Positions 32,456-40,528 of a stretch of 64,000 nt of DNA are shown here, one piece after another. The translations under genes and the position numbers were made by a program. Every line of letters starts with the position of its first letter. Positions within the stretch are counted from its first letter, which is position 1. The notes beneath the pieces were generated by a model. That model ran no database searches, was not told the origin of the DNA, and worked only from the letters and a program-made list of their open reading frames with translations. The stretch is from Lachnospiraceae bacterium (lineage in GTDB: Bacteria; Bacillota; Clostridia; Lachnospirales; Lachnospiraceae). The DNA lies in NCBI GenBank assembly GCA_017440575.1, contig JAFSGY010000058.1, positions 22,331 through 86,330 on the forward strand. Reading direction: 5' to 3'.

Positions 32456-32857
32456 TTACTCCCTCACTGTGCTTCCATATTGCTCCATCACTGCATTTCT
32501 CATTCTTTCAAACTCTGCAATATAACAATTCAATATATGATCAACCAACTCTTTCGCTGCTTCTTCATTATACATGTGAGTCGTATTATTTCTTTCTTGA
32601 AGCATTTCTAGCCAGATTGTTTCATCCATAAAATCAAAGCAGGCATAAGCAGCTTTTATGATTTCTCTTGGAGAACCAGTTCTGCCTTCGCTTCTTCCTT
32701 CATATACCAAAAGCTCTTTTAGTACCTTCCAGCCAAGCTCAAATTGAATAAAAAACTTATCTATGATTCCGCTAATAATAAACTCATTCTGCAAGTCTTC
32801 CTGATGCGCTCTCTTCAAGACCTCTAAATGTCTGGAAAACTGTTCAAATCTTATCAT
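32456..32857 (-). CDS. HEPN-domain protein, HI0074-type (HepT-like toxin)
   Basis: The 133-residue all-helical protein belongs to the nucleotidyltransferase substrate-binding/HEPN group. RNNTTHMY (~90-97) is the R-x4-H motif of HEPN RNases. It is encoded just after, and 14 bp overlapping, the MNT gene. In known MNT-HEPN modules HEPN is an RNase toxin and MNT silences it by adding AMP to a Tyr; the Tyr right after the R-x4-H motif here is the fitting acceptor. This gene therefore is probably the toxin. Confidence 0.85.
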   Translation of the reverse strand: MIRFEQFSRHLEVLKRAHQEDLQNEFIISGIIDKFFIQFELGWKVLKELLVYEGRSEGRTGSPREIIKAAYACFDFMDETIWLEMLQERNNTTHMYNEEAAKELVDHILNCYIAEFERMRNAVMEQYGSTVRE

Positions 32858-33134
32858 ATAATATCACTCCGTCACGCTTTATCTCTTGTTTCAGTTCTTC
32901 TGATACATTTGAACCTTCCATATTGATGATATCCAACTGTAATAAAGACCATAATTCTTCATTCATCTGTTCTACCAATTTTGAAAAATTCTTACAGCCG
33001 TATATAGCAAGATCAATATCACTTTTTGGTCCATTATCGCCTCTTGCTCTCGAACCAAAGAGTATGACTTTTGTCGCATTATTTTTTATTGCTATCTCCA
33101 CAATCTGACGATAAACATTCTCTATACTACTCAT
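32844..33134 (-). CDS. Minimal nucleotidyltransferase (MntA-like antitoxin)
   Basis: The 96-residue protein has the polymerase-beta nucleotidyltransferase motif GSRARGDNGPKSDIDLAI (GSxxxGxx..SDxD, ~27-44) and a later Asp in LLQLDIINMEGS (~68). It is the first gene of the MNT-HEPN pair, with a 14-bp overlap that ensures both are made together. MNT proteins AMPylate the HEPN partner. The pair can act as a toxin-antitoxin or anti-phage unit. No transposon flanks it. Confidence 0.88.
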   Translation of the reverse strand: MSSIENVYRQIVEIAIKNNATKVILFGSRARGDNGPKSDIDLAIYGCKNFSKLVEQMNEELWSLLQLDIINMEGSNVSEELKQEIKRDGVILYDKI

Positions 33135-33176
33135 TACAGCTTCCCCATCATCAAATATATATGTGTTATATATTTT

Positions 33177-33875
33177 CTATACTCTCGTTACTAATGTCTC
33201 AACAAGCTTAGCAGAATGCTTTGCAGCCGCACGCTCAAATTCCGGATAATCCATTTGCGCACTTCCATCTGCCTTATCAGAAATGGCACGAATAACAACA
33301 TAAGGAATATTGTTTAAATACGCTGCATGAGCAATCGCTGCGCCCTCCATCTCTGTACAGGAACCATCAAAGGTACTAATCAGCCAATCCTTCTTATCAT
33401 TATCTGAGATAAACTGGTCACCGCTTAATACTCTTCCTTCGTATACTTCGATATCAGGATTTACCTCACGACATACTGCCATTGCTGCCTCTAGGAGTGT
33501 TCTGTCGGCCTCGAAGAAAGAGGTCTTCATCTGTGGAATGATGCCAGGCTCATAGCCAAGTGGTCTGACATCCATATCATGTTCACAGGAGTCCTTAGAA
33601 ACAACAATGTCACCAATGTTAATCTCAGCACGAAGTGAACCTGCAACACCAGTATTGATTACCGCATCTACGCCAAATACATCTGACAAAATCTGTACGC
33701 ACATACCAGCATTAACCTTTCCAATACCGCACTGTACGATTACAACATCTTTACCATTTAAAGTACCTTCAAAAAACTTCATGGAAGCCTTTTCTACAAT
33801 TTGCTTTACTTCCATTTTAGACTTTAATTCTTCTACTTCTAACTCCATTGCCCCAATAATACCAATTTTATTCAT
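33177..33875 (-). CDS. mtnN: 5'-methylthioadenosine/S-adenosylhomocysteine nucleosidase
   Basis: The 232-residue enzyme splits MTA and SAH to adenine and the thio-ribose. It starts MNKIGIIGAMELEVEELKSKM, the family N-terminus with the catalytic Glu12, and has VNTGVAGSLR, SCTEMEGAAIAHAA (purine/ribose site) and RAISDKADG with the catalytic Asp. It lies 29 bp after luxS on the same strand, so the pair forms the SAH to homocysteine plus AI-2 pathway. Confidence 0.96.
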   Translation of the reverse strand: MNKIGIIGAMELEVEELKSKMEVKQIVEKASMKFFEGTLNGKDVVIVQCGIGKVNAGMCVQILSDVFGVDAVINTGVAGSLRAEINIGDIVVSKDSCEHDMDVRPLGYEPGIIPQMKTSFFEADRTLLEAAMAVCREVNPDIEVYEGRVLSGDQFISDNDKKDWLISTFDGSCTEMEGAAIAHAAYLNNIPYVVIRAISDKADGSAQMDYPEFERAAAKHSAKLVETLVTRV

Positions 33876-33904
33876 TTCTCTTTTTCTCCTTTTTCCAACT
33901 CATT

Positions 33905-34384
33905 TTATTCCGGATAAACCAATCTGGAATCGTCAATGTTATAAAGTACATTGTCTAAATAACGCTTTGCAAGATAATTAGCCATGCCAAGGTTCATATC
34001 CAGATAGTTACCACAATCCTTTGCACTTGCACCAGGCACTTCATCCTTAAAATCACGGATAAATTCATACATCTCTATCATAAGAGGTACGATGTCCTTT
34101 GATTCATAATCTCCTGCCAGTAACAGGTAGAATCCGGTACGGCATCCCATCGGTCCAAAATAGATTGTCTTAGAAGCATAATCCTTGTGATTTCTTAAAA
34201 AAGTTGCTGCCAAGTGCTCAATAGTATGCATCTCTGCGGTATTCATAACCGGTTCTTCATTTGGTGATGTCATTCTTAGGTCGAAGGTAGTAATCGTATT
34301 CTCACCTACCTGATCCTTTCTTGATACATATACACCTGGTTGTAACTTAATGTGGTCTATGGTAAAGCTTGCTATTTTTTCCAT
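33905..34384 (-). CDS. luxS: S-ribosylhomocysteine lyase (AI-2 synthase)
   Basis: The 159-residue metalloenzyme converts S-ribosylhomocysteine to homocysteine and DPD, the AI-2 precursor. All key residues are present: H53-x2-E56-H57 (HTIEH), Cys81 in GPMGCRTGFY, and metal ligand Cys124 in AKDCGNY. It is the first gene before mtnN. The main role may be methyl-cycle recycling, with AI-2 signalling as a possible added role; no AI-2 receptor is in the window. Confidence 0.97.
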   Translation of the reverse strand: MEKIASFTIDHIKLQPGVYVSRKDQVGENTITTFDLRMTSPNEEPVMNTAEMHTIEHLAATFLRNHKDYASKTIYFGPMGCRTGFYLLLAGDYESKDIVPLMIEMYEFIRDFKDEVPGASAKDCGNYLDMNLGMANYLAKRYLDNVLYNIDDSRLVYPE

Positions 34385-34456
34385 AATAATCTGTGTCCTT
34401 TCTTTTCATAATTATAATCTTATTGTAACTTTTACGCAGAATAATTACATTCTCTG

Positions 34457-35413
34457 TTATATCACAACATTTCTTGCTTCTCCTGCAAGATAACTCTTAA
34501 TGTTCTCATATACTTCTCTTGCACAACGTGACCTTGCCTCATGACTTCCCCATGCCATATGAGGAGTGATGATAAGCTTGGTACTATCCTGAATCTTTGC
34601 AAGTGGATTATCTGCTGCAATCGGCTCTTTTACCAATACATCAAGTCCTGCTGCCGCAATCTGTCCTGTAGTAAGTGCATCGTAAAGTGCCTGTTCATCC
34701 ACAACCGGTCCTCTTGCTACATTGATTAAAATAGCTGTATTCTTCATCTTTGCAAAGGCCTCTGCATTCATAATGTTCTGTGTTCTGTCTGTTAATGGAC
34801 AATGCAGGGATAACACATCCGATTCTGCAAGTAAGGTATCAAAATCCACCCTTTCATAGTCTGTTGTATCATTTTTGCCGGAAGCAGAATAGAAAATAAC
34901 GCGACATCCAAAAACCTGCGCAATCTCTGCAACCTTTCTACCGATATTTCCAAGGCCAATGATACCCCATGTCTTGCCTGCAAGCTCTGTAAAATATGGC
35001 TCAAAACAGGTAAACATCGGTGACTTCTCATATTCTCCACTCTTAACATAGGTATCATAAACAGGAAGCTTTTCCATTAAATACAGTGCCATTGCAAAGG
35101 TATGCTGTGCAACGATTGGAGTAGAATACCCAACAACATTTGTTACACGAATTCCATTCTTTTCACAATACGGCAAATCTACATTGTTATAACCTGTTGC
35201 CGTTTCACAAATGAGCTTCAAATTTTTCGCTCCCTGTAATGTGCTCTCATTTAATGGGGCTTTGTTCGCAATAATAACATCCACATCTGCGATTCTCTCT
35301 GGTATCTCGGCTACACTTGTATTATCATAGTACATAACCTCGCCAAATTCCTCAAAATACGAAATATCCACATCAAATCCCAAACTCATTTTTTCTAAAA
35401 CTGCTATTTTCAT
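34457..35413 (-). CDS. NAD-dependent D-2-hydroxyacid dehydrogenase
   Basis: The 318-residue enzyme has a split catalytic domain (1-~100 and 285-318) and a Rossmann domain with GLGNIGRKVA (~152-161). Arg in NVARGPVVDE, a Glu further on and His in TPHMAWGSHEAR form the catalytic triad. It is of the glycerate/hydroxypyruvate reductase type. A remnant of an unrelated gene ends six bases upstream of the ATG, together with that gene's promoter, and probably now drives this gene. Substrate (D-lactate, glycerate, others) is not fixed by sequence. Confidence 0.92.
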   Translation of the reverse strand: MKIAVLEKMSLGFDVDISYFEEFGEVMYYDNTSVAEIPERIADVDVIIANKAPLNESTLQGAKNLKLICETATGYNNVDLPYCEKNGIRVTNVVGYSTPIVAQHTFAMALYLMEKLPVYDTYVKSGEYEKSPMFTCFEPYFTELAGKTWGIIGLGNIGRKVAEIAQVFGCRVIFYSASGKNDTTDYERVDFDTLLAESDVLSLHCPLTDRTQNIMNAEAFAKMKNTAILINVARGPVVDEQALYDALTTGQIAAAGLDVLVKEPIAADNPLAKIQDSTKLIITPHMAWGSHEARSRCAREVYENIKSYLAGEARNVVI

Positions 35414-35418
35414 AACCT

Positions 35419-35478
35419 TTATTTCCCTTCCTCAATACAAACTTCTTTTCCCTGAAATGCAAATCCGTACTTTCTCAT
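35419..35478 (-). pseudogene. 3' end remnant of an AAA/PD-(D/E)XK gene (internally deleted copy)
   Basis: The minus strand from ATG 35478 reads MRKYGFAFQGKEVCIEEGK then TAA. It matches the last residues of the intact protein at 36842-38527 (IRKYGFAFQGKEVCIGE). Directly upstream, 35486-35520 matches the promoter region of that intact gene. So promoter and 3' end remain and ~1.65 kb between them is gone. No clear ribosome-binding site is present, so the 19-codon frame may not be translated. Confidence 0.85.
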
Positions 35479-35485
35479 CTTTTAT

Positions 35486-35514
35486 AGTATAAAGGATTCC
35501 CTATAAAAAAACAA
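35486..35514 (-). promoter_or_regulatory. Promoter shared with the AAA/PD-(D/E)XK gene
   Basis: The minus strand has TTGTTT (35514-35509), 17 bases, TATACT (35491-35486). The intact gene at 38612-38640 has TTGTAT, 17 bases, TATACT in the same sequence setting. This copy now lies ~75 bp upstream of the dehydrogenase start. Confidence 0.7.
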
Positions 35515-35688
35515 TTATTGTTCTAGTAAACTCGTTCTCTGTCAGAAGTAATGTTATTGTTCACTGTTACTGTTCACTACAATATTTCCCCATAACCACT
35601 ATGTAAACTTTACAGTACTTCCTTCCTAATGATAAAATGTATAAAGATTTATCTTTTTATCATTTATTATCAGAGAGGATATTTATTT

Positions 35689-36753
35689 ATGAAAAGAAAA
35701 CTGAAAAACTTTTTGTCCCTTACATTAATTAGTTCTGTTTTACTTGGCTCTAGCGTAACCATTAGCGCCGCACCAGTCATGATGGCTGATGGCACTTTCT
35801 TTGATGCGGAATACTATGCGCAGACCAATCCCGACGTTGTCGGTGTATTAGGAACCGATACAACGGCACTTTACAATCATTATGTCAATAACGGAAAAGC
35901 GGAAGGCCGTGCTCCTTATAATCCGGCAATTGATATCTCTTCCTTAGTGGATACTGCGACTTATGCAGCTTCCATTGACGCTACGTTAAGAGATACCGAT
36001 TCCTCTTATTTAGAATTAAAAACAGCACTTCCGGGAAGCTATATTACCTTTGGAACTTATGAGCAGGATAACAATAAGAAAAATGGACAAGAGCCTATCG
36101 AATGGCTCGTTTTAGAAAATGATGGGGAAAGTCTTTTTGTTCTAAGTAAATATGTATTAGATGGTCAGCTGTATAGCAATGCTTATAGTGAGCATGCATG
36201 GAATACTCTTCCTATCACTTGGGAGCAATGTTATCTTCGTTCATGGTTAAACAACACGTTCCTTGCAACAGCATTTACTGCCGGAGAGCAGGCTAGAATC
36301 AATACCACCTTTGTAGATAATAGTCTTCCAAAGGATTTCCATGCTTTTCCTGACGAAGAACCAGTTACCGGTGGTAATCATACCTTCGATAAAGTTTATG
36401 TCTTAAGCTATGATGAAGTTATTAAATACTTCCCTATGAAGGATATCTGGTATAGCAGTTTTGGCTCTCCTGTTAATTATGATAAATTACTACAGGCTAC
36501 TGCTACCCCTTATGCCATAAAGCAGGGCGTTGATATCTGGTCTGCTAAGGATGCTGCCACTTGTCTTTCTTATGGTGGCGGTTATAAGAACATTGCAAAT
36601 GATGTAATCGGATATGTTGAAAAATGGGCACTTAGAACACCTTATGGCTCTCAGACATGTATTTATAATGTTGGTGCATCTGGTTCTTTTGGTTATCGCC
36701 AAGCTACTTATGATAACGCTACCCGTCCATGTATGAGAATCAGTATTAAATAA
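35689..36753 (+). CDS. Secreted protein with YYxxxNPDV-type repeat and DUF6273 domain
   Basis: ATG 35689 (MKRKLKNFLSLT) follows AGAGAGG and starts a signal peptide ending near SAA (~28). The 354-residue protein next has FFDAEYYAQTNPDVVG and YNHYVNNGKAEGRAPYNP, a repeat type common in exported Lachnospiraceae proteins. DUF6273 follows (~115-354): ITFGTYEQD, PIEWLVL, YLRSWLN, and late GSFGYRQA with CMRISIK. This domain resembles the formylglycine-fold surface modules. Role unknown; likely cell-surface or extracellular. Confidence 0.85.
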   Translation: MKRKLKNFLSLTLISSVLLGSSVTISAAPVMMADGTFFDAEYYAQTNPDVVGVLGTDTTALYNHYVNNGKAEGRAPYNPAIDISSLVDTATYAASIDATLRDTDSSYLELKTALPGSYITFGTYEQDNNKKNGQEPIEWLVLENDGESLFVLSKYVLDGQLYSNAYSEHAWNTLPITWEQCYLRSWLNNTFLATAFTAGEQARINTTFVDNSLPKDFHAFPDEEPVTGGNHTFDKVYVLSYDEVIKYFPMKDIWYSSFGSPVNYDKLLQATATPYAIKQGVDIWSAKDAATCLSYGGGYKNIANDVIGYVEKWALRTPYGSQTCIYNVGASGSFGYRQATYDNATRPCMRISIK

Positions 36754-36795
36754 AACCGATTATCTAAAAATATCATTAAAAACGAAAGCATAATA

Positions 36796-36840
36796 AAACC
36801 GTTATACGAAGTACTCTGCTTCTTCGTATAACGGTTTCTT
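36796..36840. terminator. Terminator hairpin between convergent genes, TATACGAAG type
   Basis: AAACCGTTATACGAAG pairs perfectly with CTTCGTATAACGGTTT around a 10-base loop. Nearly the same hairpin lies at 40461-40508. Confidence 0.88.
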
Positions 36841-36841
36841 A

Positions 36842-38527
36842 CTACTCTCCAATGCAAACTTCCTTTCCTTGGAATGCAAAGCCATATTTTCTGATATTCT
36901 CTTTCGGAACTCCTCTGGCTATCAAATCTGCTTCGTAATTCTTATCCTCTATCTGTTGCAATGCTGTCTGCACGGTATCCTCGATTGTCTTGTCTCTTCT
37001 GATATTAAATACCTTAAACTCAATAATAATCGCTACCTCTGCTTTATTTTTCGGCTCCAGCATAATGTCATATCTTCCAAATCCGCTTTCCCGATTTGAA
37101 GTGATTACATATCGGTCGGAAAGCGATACCATTAAGCCTAATACAAATCCATGGTAGAAGCGTTCCGGCTCGGTTCTTGTCGTAGTATCAAAATAGCTGA
37201 ACATATCACTCGATACACGATTCATATATTCATTCATGGCTTCTACATCGCCTAACAGAAGCGCCTTTTCAAAGTCATTGTAATCACTGTATACTCTATC
37301 AAACCAACCTCTTACCATCTGATGAAACATTAATTTCACTTCATAATTCGTTATAGCAAGCTCATATTTAGGTTCCGTAATGGTCTCTCCATCCTCCTGA
37401 AATTCTTCATAATCGAGAACCTTGAGATAACCACTGGCAAGCAATAAACTCCAGATTGCCTTCTCACTACCGTTTAACTGATTATATACAATCTGCTCAT
37501 CAATCGGTGTAATCAGATGTTCCCCCTCCAAAAGCCTCTCAAACTCTGTCTTAATACCCTTGCTCCCCTCACGAATCAGCTTTCCGACCAAGCTGTTAGA
37601 GCTTGTGTTCGCCCAATAGGTTGTGAATTTTCCTGTGTCTAAGTAATTCAGAATAGACCAAGGATTATAAATATCTTTTAATGAACCGAAGAAAAAGCCA
37701 TCATACCAATGCTTTACCCTCTCTTTATCCTGATATCCATACTCGTCTAATGCTACGAATACCTCATACTCTGTAAAACCAAAACAATCCGCATATTCAT
37801 CCGAGGTTGTTGTCACTACCTTTAAATTATTCAAATCTGAAAAAATAGATTCTTTACTAACCCTTGTAATGCCTGTCATCAAACCACGTGCAAGGTATGG
37901 ATTCGTTTTAAATGCTGCATTAAACATACTTCGTGTAAATGACACAAGCTCATCCCAGTACCCATTCACATATGCTTCCTGCATCGGTGTATCGTATTCG
38001 TCAAGAAGTACAATTGCTTTTTTACCATAGTACTTATACAAAAACTTGGATAAATTATGGATTGCCAAGGTTGCATCGGCATCTTCTGTCAAATACATCA
38101 CTTTACGAAAGATTTCTTTTTCGCTCTCTGCCAATGCTTCACTTTCCAGTAAATATTCATAATCTATATACAATGACTGCATGATTTTACTAATTCTATT
38201 TTTTGTAGTTTGAAAGTCCGTTTCCTTTACGTTGGCAAAAGAGAGACTAATTACCGGATAAGTTCCTTGTAACGTTCTGTATTCTTGCTCTTTCCAAATA
38301 GAAAGATTCTTAAATATACTGCTTTTTTCTGCATAATGAACGGAGAAAAACTGTTCCAGCATACTCATATTCAAGGTCTTACCAAAACGGCGTGGTCTTG
38401 TTATTAAAGTAACTTCATCTCCGCTTTCCCACCATTCCTTGATAAAATCAGTCTTATCCACGTAAAAATAATTATTTTCTATAATCTTACTAAAATCCTG
38501 AATTCCAATGCCTACTGTTCTTGCCAT
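36842..38527 (-). CDS. AAA-ATPase-like protein with PD-(D/E)XK nuclease domain
   Basis: ATG 38527 (MARTVGIGIQDF) has AAGGGAG eight bases upstream. The 561-residue protein has the family N-terminus YFYVDKTDFIKEW, P-loop RPRRFGKT (44-51) and Walker B IVLLDEYDTPM. Near the end is a nuclease-like part, YDIMLEPKN...IIIEFKVF (Asp, Glu-x-Lys). This is the family of predicted AAA ATPase plus PD-(D/E)XK proteins that expands in gut anaerobes; its function is unknown. A deleted copy of this gene lies 1.4 kb away at 35419-35520. Confidence 0.9.
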   Translation of the reverse strand: MARTVGIGIQDFSKIIENNYFYVDKTDFIKEWWESGDEVTLITRPRRFGKTLNMSMLEQFFSVHYAEKSSIFKNLSIWKEQEYRTLQGTYPVISLSFANVKETDFQTTKNRISKIMQSLYIDYEYLLESEALAESEKEIFRKVMYLTEDADATLAIHNLSKFLYKYYGKKAIVLLDEYDTPMQEAYVNGYWDELVSFTRSMFNAAFKTNPYLARGLMTGITRVSKESIFSDLNNLKVVTTTSDEYADCFGFTEYEVFVALDEYGYQDKERVKHWYDGFFFGSLKDIYNPWSILNYLDTGKFTTYWANTSSNSLVGKLIREGSKGIKTEFERLLEGEHLITPIDEQIVYNQLNGSEKAIWSLLLASGYLKVLDYEEFQEDGETITEPKYELAITNYEVKLMFHQMVRGWFDRVYSDYNDFEKALLLGDVEAMNEYMNRVSSDMFSYFDTTTRTEPERFYHGFVLGLMVSLSDRYVITSNRESGFGRYDIMLEPKNKAEVAIIIEFKVFNIRRDKTIEDTVQTALQQIEDKNYEADLIARGVPKENIRKYGFAFQGKEVCIGE

Positions 38528-38611
38528 AGCTCTTACTCCCTTTGCATTAAGCAATGATCGGTTATTATTATAATCTTCCGTATTCTGTATCTTTTCTTTT
38601 TATCTCCTATT

Positions 38612-38640
38612 AGTATAAATGATTCCTTATTAAAATACAA
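38612..38640 (-). promoter_or_regulatory. Promoter of the AAA/PD-(D/E)XK gene
   Basis: The minus strand has TTGTAT (38640-38635), 17 bases, TATACT (38617-38612). About 41 of 50 bases around it match the region 35470-35520. The 5' leader is ~80 bases. Confidence 0.72.
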
Positions 38641-38785
38641 TTATTGTTATAGTATACGTTATTCCTAATAGCCTTTTCTCTCATAATGTTTTATACTTTT
38701 TGCTATTATGTGCAACAAAATGAATATCTTTTCTATCTAATAAATGTAATTACAAAAACAGCCGGCAGAAAGAAGGACAAATGAA

Positions 38786-39295
38786 ATGGAACGATTGGTT
38801 AGACGTGCAATGCATAAGGACACCGAAAGCTTCATCCAATTAATAGAAGAAAATCGACAATCCATGATGAAGGTTGCCTATGGATTTTTCACAGAGGAAG
38901 AAGACGTTGCCGATGTCATACAGCAGACTATTTTAAATGCGTTTGAGCATATTGGAGAACTAAGGAAAGTCTCTTACTTCAAAACCTGGCTGATTCGCAT
39001 TCTCATTAATAATTGTAATCAGCTATATAACAGTAAAAAACATACACTTTCCGAAGACCAGATTATGGAATATGGAAAACCAGATACTTATCCTGTTGAC
39101 AATGAATTTTTTCAGCTTCTTTCCATGCTCCAGCCAGATGACAGAATTATTTTTTATCTGTACTTTGGTGAAGAATATACCACCAAAGAAATCAGCCGAA
39201 TATTGGAAATAAAGGAAAGTACCATAAGAAGCCGTATTCATCGTGGCAAGGAACATCTGCGAAAGCATCTTCATAGAGAGGAGTGGGCATTATGA
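38786..39295 (+). CDS. ECF-type RNA polymerase sigma factor
   Basis: The 169-residue protein has sigma region 2 (~20-85: MMKVAYGFF..VADVIQQTILNAFEHI) and region 4 (~108-165: YLYFGEEYTTKEISRIL then KESTIRSRIHRGKEHLRKHL). AAGGA precedes ATG 38786. The next gene starts with ATG overlapping the TGA, so the sigma factor and its likely anti-sigma factor are coupled. Such pairs respond to envelope stress. The target promoter is usually the operon's own, but I could not assign one. Confidence 0.93.
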   Translation: MERLVRRAMHKDTESFIQLIEENRQSMMKVAYGFFTEEEDVADVIQQTILNAFEHIGELRKVSYFKTWLIRILINNCNQLYNSKKHTLSEDQIMEYGKPDTYPVDNEFFQLLSMLQPDDRIIFYLYFGEEYTTKEISRILEIKESTIRSRIHRGKEHLRKHLHREEWAL

Positions 39296-40443
39296 ATCAG
39301 CATATAGAATATGAATTAAAAAATATCATGAAAACTGATTTACCGGAATCAGCCTTCATTAATCAAAGACTTCAAGAAACTTATCAACAGCTTAATAGTC
39401 AGAAAAAACATAATCATTCAAGGGGTTTTGCTATCAAAGCTGCTGTATCTGTTGCTGCCTGTTTGCTCCTTGTCATGATATGGGGTATTCAAAATCCTAC
39501 TCTTGCTGCACAGCTTCCCCTCATCGGTCGTATATTCCAGCAGCTCGAACAAGAGGTGTCCTATCCGGGTGATTACAGCGAACATGCTATAGATTTGCAG
39601 ACTCCTCCAATATCTATTACGGATGTAGAGGACTCCACCCAATCTGCATCGACATATCGTCAAGAATCGGGAGATTTAACTGTTACCTTATCGGAAGTGA
39701 CCTATGATAGTAATGCTCTCTATCTTGCCATTCTCATTGAGAATAAAAATGAATTTCCAAAAAATGTACAAGCTAAAAGCTTCCTATATCTTACCTGCCA
39801 AGGCAGTATGGTTTATCCGGATGGTACTATGGATAACTTTGGTGAAGCATATGGAAATATGCCTGCATATATGGCAGAAGGAAATTTCCCGGATTCACAT
39901 ACTTTTCAAGGCTTAATTCAATTTGAATGGGATCATATTTCCGATTATTCTTTCTGCAATTTTACCTTCTTGTCTTTTGAGCAGGAGCTACAAACTGGTA
40001 CCAAAATGACTGGTGAGTTAGGAAATAGCGGGGAATTTGTAGAGTATATAGAAAATGACCGCAACATCTACGAAGGAGAGTGGAGCTTTGAAATACCTAT
40101 TGATTCTTCCTTAATCACACAAAAGGAAACACTCATAAATGACTGCAACGAAACAGGCTTTGGTATCGAAAAAATCGTTGTAAATGACTATGAATTATAC
40201 GCAGTTCCCATTTATCCCAATGAAGAAAATGAAATGGACTATATCGTATCTATCTGGGATGCCAATGGTGTTCCATTAGATAGTCACGGTGATGACTTTA
40301 CAAGATTCTCTACGCATGGGCGTGATATATCCAGTATCACAGTATACATCCTTGACTACTATGACTATATGAACTGTAAAGGTGAAAACTATAAAAAACA
40401 GCCACAAAAGGCAATTTACCAACAAACTATTTCACTAAACTAA
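39292..40443 (+). CDS. Membrane anti-sigma factor with DUF4179 domain
   Basis: The start ATG 39292 (MNQHIEYEL) has GAGGAG eight bases upstream and overlaps the sigma stop by four bases. The 383-residue protein has a short cytoplasmic part (1-~43), one membrane helix (~44-64, IKAAVSVAACLLLVMIW) and a large extracellular DUF4179-type part beginning NPTLAAQLPLIGRIFQQL. The layout fits an anti-sigma factor holding the ECF factor until an outside signal arrives. Family role as anti-sigma is inferred from gene order and topology. Confidence 0.88.
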   Translation: MNQHIEYELKNIMKTDLPESAFINQRLQETYQQLNSQKKHNHSRGFAIKAAVSVAACLLLVMIWGIQNPTLAAQLPLIGRIFQQLEQEVSYPGDYSEHAIDLQTPPISITDVEDSTQSASTYRQESGDLTVTLSEVTYDSNALYLAILIENKNEFPKNVQAKSFLYLTCQGSMVYPDGTMDNFGEAYGNMPAYMAEGNFPDSHTFQGLIQFEWDHISDYSFCNFTFLSFEQELQTGTKMTGELGNSGEFVEYIENDRNIYEGEWSFEIPIDSSLITQKETLINDCNETGFGIEKIVVNDYELYAVPIYPNEENEMDYIVSIWDANGVPLDSHGDDFTRFSTHGRDISSITVYILDYYDYMNCKGENYKKQPQKAIYQQTISLN

Positions 40444-40460
40444 CTAAAAGAATACGCATA

Positions 40461-40508
40461 AAAAACCGTTATACGAAGTACTCTATTTCTTCGTATAACG
40501 GTTTTCTT
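40461..40508. terminator. Terminator hairpin, second TATACGAAG type
   Basis: AAAACCGTTATACGAAG pairs with CTTCGTATAACGGTTTT. It is nearly identical to 36796-36840 and serves the convergent anti-sigma and pgi genes. Confidence 0.88.
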
Positions 40509-40528
40509 ATCTTTGCTCTTTATTTATC

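Noticed and set aside
36796-40508. loxP-like sequence (TATACGAAG and CTTCGTATA) in two hairpins
   Set aside because: The arms are in the opposite order to loxP (ATAACTTCGTATA-8-TATACGAAGTTAT), the spacing is 10-11, and the hairpins sit between convergent genes with T-runs. They are terminators.
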